Notes: a model not told the origin generated them from the letters alone. A DNA stretch of 64,000 nucleotides from Elusimicrobiota bacterium (GCA_003450735.1 DMEZ01000072.1:54460-118459), one strand, 5' to 3'; positions 35,068 through 42,980 are shown, numbered from the stretch's first letter. Numbers and translations are program-made.

Positions 35068-35142
35068 GATGGCTCCTGCTCGAATCCCGTGTCCGGACAG
35101 TGTATCACGAATAGGCGAGCCCGGGCAAGCGGGCGAGCCTCC

Positions 35143-35373
35143 TCAGAGGTTCGTCGTGACGAGGGTCTCGGTCCCCTGCACCCCATGGATGCCCCGGACT
35201 TCCCGCACGATGAGTCCGCTGAGTTTGTCGAGCGTGTCCGATTCGGCCGTGAGCACGACGTCCCAGGAGCCGAAGGTGAGGAACACCTCGTTGACGCCCT
35301 TGATGCTCCGCATCTGCGCGACCGCCTTCTGCTCCAGCCCGGCGACGAGACGGCAAAGCACGAACGCTTTCAT
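35143..35373 (-). CDS. Stand-alone Lrp/AsnC ligand-binding (RAM) domain protein
   Basis: 76 residues. MKAFVLCRLVAGLEQKAVAQMRSI, GVNEVFLTFGSWDVVLTAES and GVQGTETLVTTN form the alpha/beta RAM domain of Lrp/AsnC regulators without the DNA-binding half. Such stand-alone domains bind amino acids or regulate partners. A neighbouring glycine cleavage set suggests an amino-acid link (inference). GGAGG lies five bases upstream of the ATG. Confidence 0.85.
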   Translation of the reverse strand: MKAFVLCRLVAGLEQKAVAQMRSIKGVNEVFLTFGSWDVVLTAESDTLDKLSGLIVREVRGIHGVQGTETLVTTNL

Positions 35374-35389
35374 GATGCCTCCTGTGGGT

Positions 35390-36034
35390 CTAGCGCTTCC
35401 TGTTCCAATCGTCCGACCGATATCGCGAAGCCAGCTGCCGGGCCGACGCCTCGGCCTCGGGCCCCGGCCCGGCCGGGAGGAAGACCTCCCGGCTCTGCAG
35501 GGAGAGCCCCTCCGCGAGGGCTCGCCACAGCCGCTCCAGGGCCAGACCGAGGCCCTCGGGCCTCAGGGAGCCCTGGTAGAGCCCGGCCCCCCGGCGCTTC
35601 CTCAGCGCGCCGCCGAGGACCTTCGTCCCATCCTCCCGGGCGAGGTCCATGGGCTCGCAGCGGGAGAAGCAGAGGGAGGCCGTCCCGAAAGCGGCCTCGG
35701 GCCAGAGCGTCGTCCGCACGCCCGCGCCCCTGAGCCCCGCCTGCACCCCCTGGTGGATGCTCCGGTAGACCATCTTCGGGGTGAGCGGGCGCGGCCAGGG
35801 GAACACGAAAGAGAACGTCAGATCGCCGTCGTGGAAGACGACGCCGCCCCCGGTCGGGCGCCGCACCAGGGGCAGGTCCCGGCCGCCGAAGCGGGCCCGA
35901 GCCGCCGCCTCGGCGGCGGCCGCCGGCACGAAGTAGCCGAAGGTCGTCCCATAGGGGGGACTGCCGGCCCACCGGAAGCGCCGCAGCAGTCGGCGCCCGC
36001 CGGCGTTCTCGAGGAGGGCCTCGTCCATCGCCAT
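35390..36034 (-). CDS. Lipoate-protein ligase family protein
   Basis: 214 residues from the first ATG at 36034. MAMDEALLENAGG, FGYFVPA, the substrate loop LVRRPTGGGVVFHDGDLTFSF and GTKVLGGALRKRRGAGLYQGSL (Lys of the lipoate/biotin ligase fold) identify the LplA/LipM family. The frame is open for another 19 codons upstream (to 36091) and reads like the usual N-terminal strand (SGAFEVETPELDAAAQ), so translation may begin earlier at a non-ATG codon overlapping the gcvH stop. Placement after gcvT and gcvH points to lipoylation of GcvH. Confidence 0.85.
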   Translation of the reverse strand: MAMDEALLENAGGRRLLRRFRWAGSPPYGTTFGYFVPAAAAEAAARARFGGRDLPLVRRPTGGGVVFHDGDLTFSFVFPWPRPLTPKMVYRSIHQGVQAGLRGAGVRTTLWPEAAFGTASLCFSRCEPMDLAREDGTKVLGGALRKRRGAGLYQGSLRPEGLGLALERLWRALAEGLSLQSREVFLPAGPGPEAEASARQLASRYRSDDWNRKR

Positions 36035-36087
36035 CTGGGCGGCGGCGTCGAGCTCCGGGGTCTCGACCTCGAAGGCTCCGCTTTGGG

Positions 36088-36477
36088 TCAGTGGGCCGCC
36101 GTCTTGAGGAACTCTTGGTAGGCGGCGAAGTCCATCAGGCTGTTCATCTCAGCCTCGCTGGAGGGCTTGATCTTGAAGAACCAGCCCTTCTCGTGGGGCG
36201 ACTGGTTGACGAGCGCGGGGTTGCCCGGCAGATCCGGGTTGACCGCCGTGACCTCGCCCGAGACCGGGGCGTAGAAGTCGAAGGCCGCCTTGACCGACTC
36301 GATGACGGCCGCGGCCTCCCCCTGCTTGAGCTTGCGCCCGACCTTGGGCAGCTCGACGAAGACCACGTCCGTGATCTCCTTCTGGGCGTGGTTGGAGAGG
36401 CCCACGACGGCGGCGTCTCCCTCGGCCACGATCCACTCGTGGGATTTCGCGAAGCGGCAGGATTCTGGGTTCGCCAT
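36088..36477 (-). CDS. gcvH: Glycine cleavage system H protein
   Basis: 129 residues. AKSHEWIVAEGDAAVVGLSNHAQ, VVFVELPKVGRKLKQGEAAAVIESVKAAFDFYAPVSG (the SVKA lysine carries lipoate) and NPALVNQSPHEKGWFFKIKPS are textbook GcvH. It shuttles the aminomethyl group between GcvP, GcvT and the lipoamide dehydrogenase. Eight bases after gcvT. No gcvP is in the window. Confidence 0.96.
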   Translation of the reverse strand: MANPESCRFAKSHEWIVAEGDAAVVGLSNHAQKEITDVVFVELPKVGRKLKQGEAAAVIESVKAAFDFYAPVSGEVTAVNPDLPGNPALVNQSPHEKGWFFKIKPSSEAEMNSLMDFAAYQEFLKTAAH

Positions 36478-36485
36478 GTTGTCTC

Positions 36486-37598
36486 CTATTTGGTCAACGA
36501 CGGGCTCTTGTAGAACGGCACGGCCGAGATCTCGGCCGCCATCCGGCGGCCGTGCAGCTCGACGCTCACCTTCGTGCCCGGCGCGAGGTCCGGCTTGGAA
36601 AGGTAGCCTACGCCGATGCCGGCCTGCAGGGTGGGCGAGAAGGTGGCGCTCGTGAGGGTCCCGAGCCGTTCCTCGCCCACCAGCACCGGGGCGCCCGAGC
36701 GGGGCACGCCGCGCTCGAGGAGCTTCACGCCGAGCAGCTTGCGCTTGAGGCCCTCCTTCTTCTGGCGCTCGAGGGGCTCGCGGCCGATGAAGCTCGGCTT
36801 GGCGAGCTTGACCACCCAGCCGTAGCCGGCTTCGTAGGGAGTGTGGTCGTCGTCCACGTCGCTCCCGTAGAGCAGGTAGCCGGCCTCCAGGCGCAGCGTA
36901 TCGCGCGCGCCCAGGCCGCAGGGCACCAGTCCGTAGGACGCCCCCTCCGCAACCAGCGTCTCCCAGACGCGGGGGACGGTCTCGTTGGGGACGATGAGCT
37001 CGAAGCCGTCCTCCCCGGTGTAGCCCGTGCGGGTGATGAGGGAGTCCCGGTTGTAGAGCTGGAGCGGGAGGGCGCCGAAGCGCTTGAGCTTGGCCGCCTC
37101 CGGGGCGATGTCGGAGAGCAGGCGCTCGGCTTTCGGCCCCTGGAGGGCGACCATCCCGAAGTGCTCGCTGCGGTTCTCGAGGGTCACGTTCATCCCCTCG
37201 GCGTGCTCGAGCAGCCAGGCGTAGTCCTTCGCGACGGTGGCCGCGTTGACCACGATGAAGACGTGCTGGGCCCCCAGGCGGGAGTAGATGATGTCGTCGA
37301 CCACCCCGCCCTTCTCGTTGAGGATGTGGGCGTACATGGCATCGCCGTCCTTGAGGCGGGCGGCGTCGTTGGAGCTGACCTTCTGCATGAAGGCGATGGC
37401 GTCGGGGCCCTTGACCTCGACCTGCCCCATGTGGGACACGTCGAAGATCCCGCAGGCCCGGCGGACGGCATGGTGCTCCTGCATGACGCTGGAGTATTGC
37501 ACGGGCAGCTCCCAGCCGTGGAAGTCCACCATCCTGCCGCCCGCTTCCTTATGAAGGTCGTAGAGCGCGGTGCGGCGCGGCAGGGTTGTGGTAGTCAT
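36486..37598 (-). CDS. gcvT: Glycine cleavage system T protein (aminomethyltransferase)
   Basis: 370 residues from the ATG at 37598; in-frame ATGs at 37604 and 37610 add two or four residues and cannot be excluded. RTALYDLHKEAGGRMVDFHGWELPVQY, GIFDVSHMGQVEV, DAMYAHILNEKGGVVDDIIYSR, GYTGEDGFEL and GLGARDTLRLEAGYLLYG are diagnostic of GcvT, which moves the one-carbon unit to tetrahydrofolate. The ATGs lie directly beside TTGATATG, which could be a -10 region, and no ribosome site is visible. Confidence 0.95.
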   Translation of the reverse strand: MTTTTLPRRTALYDLHKEAGGRMVDFHGWELPVQYSSVMQEHHAVRRACGIFDVSHMGQVEVKGPDAIAFMQKVSSNDAARLKDGDAMYAHILNEKGGVVDDIIYSRLGAQHVFIVVNAATVAKDYAWLLEHAEGMNVTLENRSEHFGMVALQGPKAERLLSDIAPEAAKLKRFGALPLQLYNRDSLITRTGYTGEDGFELIVPNETVPRVWETLVAEGASYGLVPCGLGARDTLRLEAGYLLYGSDVDDDHTPYEAGYGWVVKLAKPSFIGREPLERQKKEGLKRKLLGVKLLERGVPRSGAPVLVGEERLGTLTSATFSPTLQAGIGVGYLSKPDLAPGTKVSVELHGRRMAAEISAVPFYKSPSLTK

Positions 37599-37665
37599 GC
37601 GCATAGTCATATCAAAAAATCAAGCCAGCGTAAACCGCGCCGAGGCCCGGGGCTTTCAACGTTCT

Positions 37666-37719
37666 GGGCCCTTGGGCCCAGACGCCTGCTGGGCCTTTCG
37701 GCCCTGTGTATCCGGGCCG
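37666..37719. repeat. GGGCC-rich inverted repeats upstream of the first MBL gene
   Basis: TGGGCCC-TT-GGGCCCA (about 37666-37681) and GGGCC-TTTC-GGCCC (37691-37704) are perfect hairpins in tandem, followed by CCGGGCCG (about 37712-37719). They fill the space before the -10 box TAGACT (37727-37732) of the gene at 37741. Confidence 0.6.
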
Positions 37720-37740
37720 TTCCGGCTAGACTCTACTACG

Positions 37741-38787
37741 GTGGTTTGCCGAGCACGCCTGACGTACTGCGCCGAAGCGCTCCTCGCTGGGGCGCTGCTT
37801 TTTTCCCCGCAAACCCCCGCGCTCGCCGCCGACAGCCTCGAAGCCCTCAAGGCCCGCGACGCCTTCGCCAGCCTCCAGTTCGGCCCCGCCCCGGCCCTCC
37901 TCGAAGGCTCCGCGGCGGACGCGGGCGAGGCCCGCAAGGTCTCCCTCGCCCCCGGCCTCAACATCTTCTTCATCAACGTGTTCCAGGGCGACGCGGAGCT
38001 CATCGAGCTGCCCAACGGCCAGAACCTGCTCATCGACGCGGGCCCCCCCGTCGCCCGCGACTCCCAGTTCACGACGCCCATCGTTTCGAACTTCCTGAAG
38101 AAGCGGGGCATCACGAAGATCGACCACCTGGTCTTGACCCACCCCCACGCCGACCACTACGGCGGGATGGAATGGGGCTTCGACAACCTCCAAGTGGGGA
38201 ATTTCTACGACACCCGCATCGACAACAGCGACGCCGCGGGGGACGACACCGTGCGGGCGAAGGCGAAGACGGAGCCCGGCTGCGCCGTTTCCTACCCCCG
38301 TGAAGGACAGCGCCTCGACCTCGCCCCGGGCGTCGAAGCCCAAGTCCTGCACAGCTGTCCGGACGTCTCCAAGTCCTCGGACTACGGACAGAACGCCGGC
38401 AACGCGCTCAACGATTGCTCCATCACCCTGAAGATCTCCTACCAGGGCGCCTCGGCTCTCTTCACCGGCGACATCGGGTCGGAGGTGGAGACCCGCCTGG
38501 TCAAGACCTATGGCAAGGCCCTCCAGTCCGACGTCCTGAAGGTCGGCCACCACGGCAGCGCCTACTCCTCGAGCGAGCCCTTCCTCAAGGCCGTGGCCCC
38601 GAAGGTCGCCTACATCGAGGTCGGCAAGTACAACGACTACGGCCACCCCACCCCCCTCATCCTCGAGCGCCTTGAGAAGCTGGGCATCGCGCTGCACCGA
38701 ACGGACAAAGAGGGGACGCTCGAGTACGCTCTGGGCCGCCTCGATTTCCAGGCCCTCGCCTTCCGACCTTCCCCCTACCCGAACTGA
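37741..38787 (+). CDS. Secreted metallo-beta-lactamase-fold hydrolase (ComEC C-terminal-like), copy 1
   Basis: 348 residues from GTG at 37741, with a signal peptide ending near PALAADS. The MBL metal site THPHADHYGGM (about residue 134), a later Asp in ALFTGDIGSEVE and HHGSAYSS with a final IHRTDKEGTLEY match the hydrolase domain attached to ComEC and its stand-alone secreted relatives. Possible nuclease or phosphodiesterase; the substrate is unknown. Four Cys in the middle may form disulfides. TAGACT ends eight bases before the GTG, so the mRNA is probably leaderless. Closely similar to the next gene. Confidence 0.85.
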   Translation: MVCRARLTYCAEALLAGALLFSPQTPALAADSLEALKARDAFASLQFGPAPALLEGSAADAGEARKVSLAPGLNIFFINVFQGDAELIELPNGQNLLIDAGPPVARDSQFTTPIVSNFLKKRGITKIDHLVLTHPHADHYGGMEWGFDNLQVGNFYDTRIDNSDAAGDDTVRAKAKTEPGCAVSYPREGQRLDLAPGVEAQVLHSCPDVSKSSDYGQNAGNALNDCSITLKISYQGASALFTGDIGSEVETRLVKTYGKALQSDVLKVGHHGSAYSSSEPFLKAVAPKVAYIEVGKYNDYGHPTPLILERLEKLGIALHRTDKEGTLEYALGRLDFQALAFRPSPYPN

Positions 38788-38794
38788 GCGTCTA

Positions 38795-38855
38795 GGACCT
38801 TGGACCTATCGGACCTGGGCCTCCTGCCCCAGGACCTATCCGGGCCCGTAGGCCC
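38795..38855. repeat. GGACCT/GGGCC repeat cluster upstream of the second MBL gene
   Basis: GGACCT occurs at 38795, 38802, 38811 and 38832, with GGGCC at 38817, GGGCCC at 38842 and GGCCC at 38851. The nine-base unit GGACCTATC is present twice, 30 bases apart (38802 and 38832). The cluster ends about 22 bases before the -10 box TATACT (38878-38883). Confidence 0.6.
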
Positions 38856-38889
38856 TGCATATTTTTTGCTTTCCCTTTATACTCTAGGT

Positions 38890-39951
38890 ATGGCGGACTT
38901 AAAGGCGTTGAGAATCCTCGCGGCGGCGCTTCTCTCCTCGGGCGCGCTCGCCGTCTCGTGCCCGTCGTCCGCCGCCGATTCAGTCGAAGCCCTCAAGAGC
39001 CGCGAGCTGGACGCTTCCTACCGCCCCGCCGCCGCGGCCCCGGCCATCCTCGACGCCGGCGAAGTGGACACCCCCGAGTTCCAGAAGACCTCCCTGGGCC
39101 CGGGGCTGAACATCTACTTCGTCAGCGTGTTCCAGGGCGATGCGGAGCTCATCGAGCTGCCCAACGGCAAGAACGTCCTCATCGACGCCGGCCCGGCCCC
39201 GGCCCCCGACTCCCAGTACAAGACCCCCATCGTCTCCTCCTTCCTCAAGAAGCACGGCGTCACCAAGATCGACCACATGGTCATGACCCACCCCCACGCC
39301 GACCACTACGGCGGCATGCAGTGGATCTTCGAGAACCTCCAGGTGGACAACTTCTACGACACCCGCGTGGACAACTCCGACGCCGTGGTGGACAACTTCG
39401 TCCGGGAAGCCGCGAAGAAGGAGCCCGGCTGCGTGGTGCACTACCCGGCCGAGGGAGACACGCTCAACTGGGACCCCAGCGTCAAGATCAAGGTCCTCAA
39501 CGCCTGCCCCAACCGCGGCCGCTCGGCCGACCACAAGGACAAGGGCGCCTTCCTCAACAACTGCTCCATCATCCTCAAAATCAGCTACCAGAGCTCCACG
39601 GCCCTTCTCATGGGAGACGCCCAGGACGAGGTCGAGGCCCGCCTCGTGGCCAGCTACGGGAAGGGCCTCAAGGCCGACGTCCTCAAGGTGGGCCATCACG
39701 GCAGCGCCTACTCCTCCACCGAAGCGTTCCTGAAGAAGGTGAAGCCGAAGAAGGCCTACATCGAGGTCGGCAAGTACAACGACTACGGCCACCCCACCCA
39801 GGCCGCCCTCGGCCGGCTCGAAGCCATCGGCGCCGAGATCCACCGCACCGACAAAGAAGGCACCCTCACCTACGTGATGAAGCCCACCAAGGAAGCCCCC
39901 CTCGGCGGCATCCAGAAGCTCACCCTCGGCCCCATCTTCTCCGCCAACTAA
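38890..39951 (+). CDS. Secreted metallo-beta-lactamase-fold hydrolase, copy 2
   Basis: 353 residues. Signal peptide with a Cys near the cleavage region (GALAVSCPSSAADS), so it may be a lipoprotein or a normal secreted protein. The metal-site motif THPHADHYGGM, LLMGDAQDEVE, HHGSAYSS and IHRTDKEGTLTY are the same as in the first copy. Whole blocks are identical (VFQGDAELIELPNG, VGHHGSAYSS, YIEVGKYNDYGHPT), so the pair arose by duplication. ATG at 38890 is six bases after TATACT: probably leaderless. The last four bases overlap the convergent dinB gene. Confidence 0.85.
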   Translation: MADLKALRILAAALLSSGALAVSCPSSAADSVEALKSRELDASYRPAAAAPAILDAGEVDTPEFQKTSLGPGLNIYFVSVFQGDAELIELPNGKNVLIDAGPAPAPDSQYKTPIVSSFLKKHGVTKIDHMVMTHPHADHYGGMQWIFENLQVDNFYDTRVDNSDAVVDNFVREAAKKEPGCVVHYPAEGDTLNWDPSVKIKVLNACPNRGRSADHKDKGAFLNNCSIILKISYQSSTALLMGDAQDEVEARLVASYGKGLKADVLKVGHHGSAYSSTEAFLKKVKPKKAYIEVGKYNDYGHPTQAALGRLEAIGAEIHRTDKEGTLTYVMKPTKEAPLGGIQKLTLGPIFSAN

Positions 39952-41156
39952 GGCATCCGGAACAGGCTCGGCGCCTCCAGCACCCCGAAGCGCTCCGCCT
40001 CCAGCACCCCCGCCCGCTTGAGCGTCCCACGCCCGAACTCCTCATTGACCTCATCCATGGCTTGCGCGGCGAGGCGCCCCTTCTCCAGGTGCTCAAGAAG
40101 GAAGGGCGGGCTCTCCTGCAGGACGAGGCTCGAGACGCACACCCCGAGCTGGCGCAGGGGCCGCTCGGGGCGCATCTCATGGAGGATGTCGAGCGCGACC
40201 CCGCAGAGGGCGGGCCCGTCGCAGAGCGGCTCGTCCAGGGTGCGGCTTTTGGAGAAGCCTCGAAAATCGTCGTAGCGGCAGCTCGCGCTCACCGTGCGGC
40301 CCATGAGTCCGCCCCTGCGCAGGCGCACGCCCACTTTCTCCGCGAGCAGGAGCATGAAGGAACGGACGACCTCGGGGTCGCTCGTGTCCTGCGGGAGGGT
40401 GGTGCTGTGCCCCACGCTCTTGACCGCCTCAAGCTCCGTCGAGCGCCGCACCGGGCTCTCGTCCTCGCCCCGCCCCCAGCGCCTCATCCAGTACCCCCAG
40501 AAGCCGAACTCGGCCTGCAAAAGGTCGAGCGGGGCGGCCCCCAGCTGGCCGCAGGTGCGGATGCCGAGACGGTTCAGGCTCTCCTTGAGCCGGGGCCCGA
40601 TGCCGCAGAGCTCCTCGACCGGCAGCTCCGCCAGCAGGCCCGCCACGTCCTCGGGCCTGATCTCATAAAGCCCCATGGGCTTGCGCAGGCCGGAGGCCAG
40701 CTTGGCCAAGAGCTTGTTGGGCGCGGCCCCCACCGAGCAGGGCAGGCCGAGCTCGTCTTTGATGCGCGCCTGGAGGCGGCGGGCCACCCCGAGCCCATCC
40801 GTCTTGAAGAGCTTCAGGCTGCCGGTGACGTCCAGGTAGCCCTCGTCGATGGAGGCCACCTCGACCTGGTCGGAATAGTCCTCGAGGACGCGGACGATCT
40901 CGCGGGTCTGGGCGACGTACTTCCTGGGGTCGCCCACCACCGGGATGAGCCCGTGGCAGAGGCGCCGGGCGTCCCAGTAGAGGTTCCCGGTCTTCACCCC
41001 GAAGGCGCGCGCCTCGTAGGAGGCGGTCAAAACGATGCTCCGGCGCTTGAGGTCGCCCACCACCGCCACCGGCCTGCCGCGCAGCGCGGGGTTCGCCTTC
41101 TGCTCCACCGAGGCGAAGTACGCGTTCATGTCGAGGTGCAGGACGACGCGGCTCAT
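39948..41156 (-). CDS. dinB: DNA polymerase IV (Y-family translesion polymerase)
   Basis: 402 residues from the ATG at 41156. VVLHLDMNAYFASVEQ (first metal Asp), YEARAFGVKTGN, VEVASIDEGYLDVTGS (catalytic SIDE variant), SVGAAPNKLLAKLAS and GIGPRLKESLNRLGIRTCGQL (HhH) are the DinB landmarks; it extends damaged templates and lacks proofreading. No beta-clamp motif stands out at the C-terminus. It ends the lexA string (ATGA overlap with the small gene upstream), the classic SOS arrangement. Confidence 0.94.
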   Translation of the reverse strand: MSRVVLHLDMNAYFASVEQKANPALRGRPVAVVGDLKRRSIVLTASYEARAFGVKTGNLYWDARRLCHGLIPVVGDPRKYVAQTREIVRVLEDYSDQVEVASIDEGYLDVTGSLKLFKTDGLGVARRLQARIKDELGLPCSVGAAPNKLLAKLASGLRKPMGLYEIRPEDVAGLLAELPVEELCGIGPRLKESLNRLGIRTCGQLGAAPLDLLQAEFGFWGYWMRRWGRGEDESPVRRSTELEAVKSVGHSTTLPQDTSDPEVVRSFMLLLAEKVGVRLRRGGLMGRTVSASCRYDDFRGFSKSRTLDEPLCDGPALCGVALDILHEMRPERPLRQLGVCVSSLVLQESPPFLLEHLEKGRLAAQAMDEVNEEFGRGTLKRAGVLEAERFGVLEAPSLFRMP

Positions 41157-41401
41157 TCGGAGCAGACCTTCTCGAGGCGCCACTCCATGGACTTGTGGTC
41201 GAGGCGCAGCTGCCAGACGCTGCCGCCGGAGGAGACGGAGAAATAGCTCAGGGGGGCCTCGCCGGCCTTCCCCTTCCAGACCATGTTCACGGACGAGACG
41301 TCATGGCGGACCCCGGCCCAGACGAACCACCTGGGGAGGACCTTCCCCCCCTTGAAGACCGCGCCCACCTGGACGGGCTCATCCACCTCTTCGACGCGCA
41401 T
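41153..41401 (-). CDS. Small protein between lexA and dinB (DUF6504-like)
   Basis: 82 residues. RWFVWAGVRHDVSSVNMVWKG then SYFSVSSGGSVWQLRLDHKSMEWRLEKV forms an all-beta pattern typical of the small proteins that accompany dinB or imuB genes (DUF6504-type, named from memory). It overlaps lexA by 23 bases and dinB by four, so it belongs to the SOS operon. Role unknown. Confidence 0.7.
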   Translation of the reverse strand: MRVEEVDEPVQVGAVFKGGKVLPRWFVWAGVRHDVSSVNMVWKGKAGEAPLSYFSVSSGGSVWQLRLDHKSMEWRLEKVCSE

Positions 41402-41963
41402 AGTCCCTCAGGAGCCCGACGACCTTGCCGACCACCCTGAACGGCTTTCGGACCGGCGGGTAGGCGGGGTTGGCCGCCTCGAGCCAGGCCTTCCCCCCCC
41501 GCCGGCGCAGGCGCTTGAGCGTCGCCTCTGCCCCGTCGACGTGGGCGATGACGAGGTCGCCGTCCTGGGCGTCCGGCGCCTGGACGACCAGCACGAGGTC
41601 GCCGGGCTTGAGCTCGGGGGCCATGCTCTCGCCCTTGACGCGCAGGAGGTAGTCGGCCTTCAGCTCGCGCAGGTCGAGGCGGCCTTCGGCGTCCTCGAGA
41701 GCCTCCGAGGGCGGCCCCGCGGGCACGCGGCCGAGGACGGGCAGGCCGGCCTCTTCGACCACCTGGAGGCCGCGGGCGATACGGTCCTTCAGCCGCTTGA
41801 GCGCCCCCTTGGCCAGGAGGGCGCGCACCTGCTTCTGCAGGCCGCCGGCGGTGATGGAGAAGTGCGCGGCGATCTCGCGCAAGGAGGGCGGCACGCCGGT
41901 CTCGCGGGAGCGGCGCGCGATGAAGTCGAGGAGGGTCTTCTGACGGTCGGTGAGGGGCCGCAT
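41379..41963 (-). CDS. lexA: LexA SOS repressor
   Basis: 194 residues from the ATG at 41963. Winged helix-turn-helix: MRPLTDRQKTLLDFIARRSRETGVPPSLREIAAHFSI. Self-cleavage site VPAGPP (the Ala-Gly bond), catalytic Ser in VKGESMAP and Lys in EATLKRL; these make a working LexA peptidase domain. An in-frame ATG at 41990 would read through the operator and is unlikely. The start codon lies seven bases after a -10 box, so the mRNA is probably leaderless. It is followed by the small gene and dinB. Confidence 0.94.
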   Translation of the reverse strand: MRPLTDRQKTLLDFIARRSRETGVPPSLREIAAHFSITAGGLQKQVRALLAKGALKRLKDRIARGLQVVEEAGLPVLGRVPAGPPSEALEDAEGRLDLRELKADYLLRVKGESMAPELKPGDLVLVVQAPDAQDGDLVIAHVDGAEATLKRLRRRGGKAWLEAANPAYPPVRKPFRVVGKVVGLLRDYARRRGG

Positions 41964-41970
41964 GGGGATA

Positions 41971-41998
41971 GGATTACAGATGTAATCCATCCTGTCAA
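41971..41998 (-). promoter_or_regulatory. lexA promoter with palindromic LexA operator
   Basis: On the minus strand TTGACA (41998-41993) is followed after 16 bases by TAATCC (41976-41971), seven bases before the ATG. A perfect palindrome GGATTACA-GA-TGTAATCC (41971-41988) covers the spacer and the -10 box. Its position fits autorepression. It differs from the E. coli CTGT-N8-ACAG box and from the Gram-positive GAAC-N4-GTTC box. Confidence 0.82.
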
Positions 41999-42008
41999 GG
42001 GCCGGAGG

Positions 42009-42443
42009 TCAGGCGGGGAAGTATCTGTCCAGGAACTCGCGCGGAGTGAGGATCCGAACGCCCTGGAACTCGCCCAGGACGCGGATGTGCTTCATGCTGC
42101 CGGTGACCAGCGCCTCGGCCTTGGCATCCAGGGCGCACTCCAGGATCCGGTCGTCATCCTCTTTGCCCGCGACACCCCGCACGCGGGAGGCAGGCTCGAT
42201 CACCCAGAGGAAACCTTTGAGCTTCTTGCGCAGGGTGGAGATCCTCTCGGCGTCCCAGCCGGCCTTTCTGAACAGGTTCTTCTCGAGCTCCTTCAGGATG
42301 AAGCCCGACACGAACGCCTCGATCCTTCCGGTGCGCGCCAAGTCGAGGACGCGAGAAGGCGGACTGTCCTGCGGGAAGGCGACGGCTGAGAACAGGACGT
42401 TCGTGTCGATGACGACCCGGAGGAGCCTACTTCCGTCCGGCAT
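42009..42443 (-). CDS. PIN-domain toxin
   Basis: 144 residues from the ATG at 42443. RVVIDTNVLFSAV (first Asp), FVSGFILKELEKNL (Glu), KEDDDRILECALDAKAEALVTG (Asp cluster) match a PIN ribonuclease of the COG1569 type. It overlaps the antitoxin gene by 17 bases. The lexA start is 46 bases downstream on the same strand. Confidence 0.87.
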   Translation of the reverse strand: MPDGSRLLRVVIDTNVLFSAVAFPQDSPPSRVLDLARTGRIEAFVSGFILKELEKNLFRKAGWDAERISTLRKKLKGFLWVIEPASRVRGVAGKEDDDRILECALDAKAEALVTGSMKHIRVLGEFQGVRILTPREFLDRYFPA

Positions 42444-42675
42444 CGACGAGCCGCTCGACGTCGGCTTCGCTCCGGATACCGGCAAGCTTCGCCTTGCGCC
42501 GGCCGTAGGCCAGGAGGTCCTGCCACTCCTGCTCGTCTCTCTGGTAGCGGCGCAGCGCCTCGCGGAAGAGCTCGGAGCGGGTCATGCCTTTTGCCCGAGC
42601 CAGCTCCATGGCCTCCTGGTAGAGCCCCGGAGGGAGGGAGATGGTCGTCGTTTTGCTGACTCTCTTGGTCTTCAT
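42427..42675 (-). CDS. Ribbon-helix-helix antitoxin
   Basis: 82 residues. TTTISLPPGLYQEAMELARAKGMTRSELFREALRRY is a canonical RHH/CopG DNA-binding fold, and the basic C-terminal part should wrap the PIN toxin. It precedes the toxin gene, as expected for autoregulated type II modules. The ATG at 42675 has no clear ribosome site; the promoter at 42701-42729 gives a leader of about 19 bases. Confidence 0.87.
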   Translation of the reverse strand: MKTKRVSKTTTISLPPGLYQEAMELARAKGMTRSELFREALRRYQRDEQEWQDLLAYGRRKAKLAGIRSEADVERLVDAGRK

Positions 42676-42700
42676 GGTTGTTATATTGTGTTACAGATAC

Positions 42701-42729
42701 AGTATAGGCCGGAGCCGGACGCCCGTCAA
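42701..42729 (-). promoter_or_regulatory. Strong promoter of the toxin-antitoxin pair
   Basis: On the minus strand TTGACG (42729-42724), a 17-base spacer and TATACT (42706-42701). Just downstream, TTACAGAT (plus strand 42691-42698) equals one half of the lexA operator. The rest of the operator is not matched, so LexA binding is only a possibility. Confidence 0.7.
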
Positions 42730-42814
42730 GAGCCGGAGGCGGCCGCGCGCTCACGATCGCCCCCCCGGGACACATGCGCCATTCATGGGCTCGTGAGGAT
42801 GCGACCTCCCAGTT

Positions 42815-42835
42815 CACAAAACGGGGCGTTTTGTG
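42815..42835. other. Perfect 9-bp hairpin (CACAAAACG / CGTTTTGTG)
   Basis: Stem of nine pairs with a GGG loop, in the 432-base noncoding stretch between the antitoxin and the PilZ-like gene. The short T-run inside the 3' arm is not the usual position for an intrinsic terminator, yet it could end transcription of the gene at 43108 on the minus strand. Confidence 0.5.
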
Positions 42836-42980
42836 CGTCCGGAGCTCACATTTCGCAGCAGCAAGAAAAATCTCATGTGCCCGGGGAGGGCGGCGCGGAC
42901 GTCTACAGGCAGGGCCCCTTTCAGCGGCTACCGAGTCGCCCCGTCGGCCCGGCGCTCGCCGCCGGCCGCCGGGAGGCTCC

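Noticed and set aside
41964..41990. Earlier ATG for lexA at 41990
   Set aside because: It would translate through the -10 box and operator palindrome, and LexA proteins usually start with the RPLTxRQ block.
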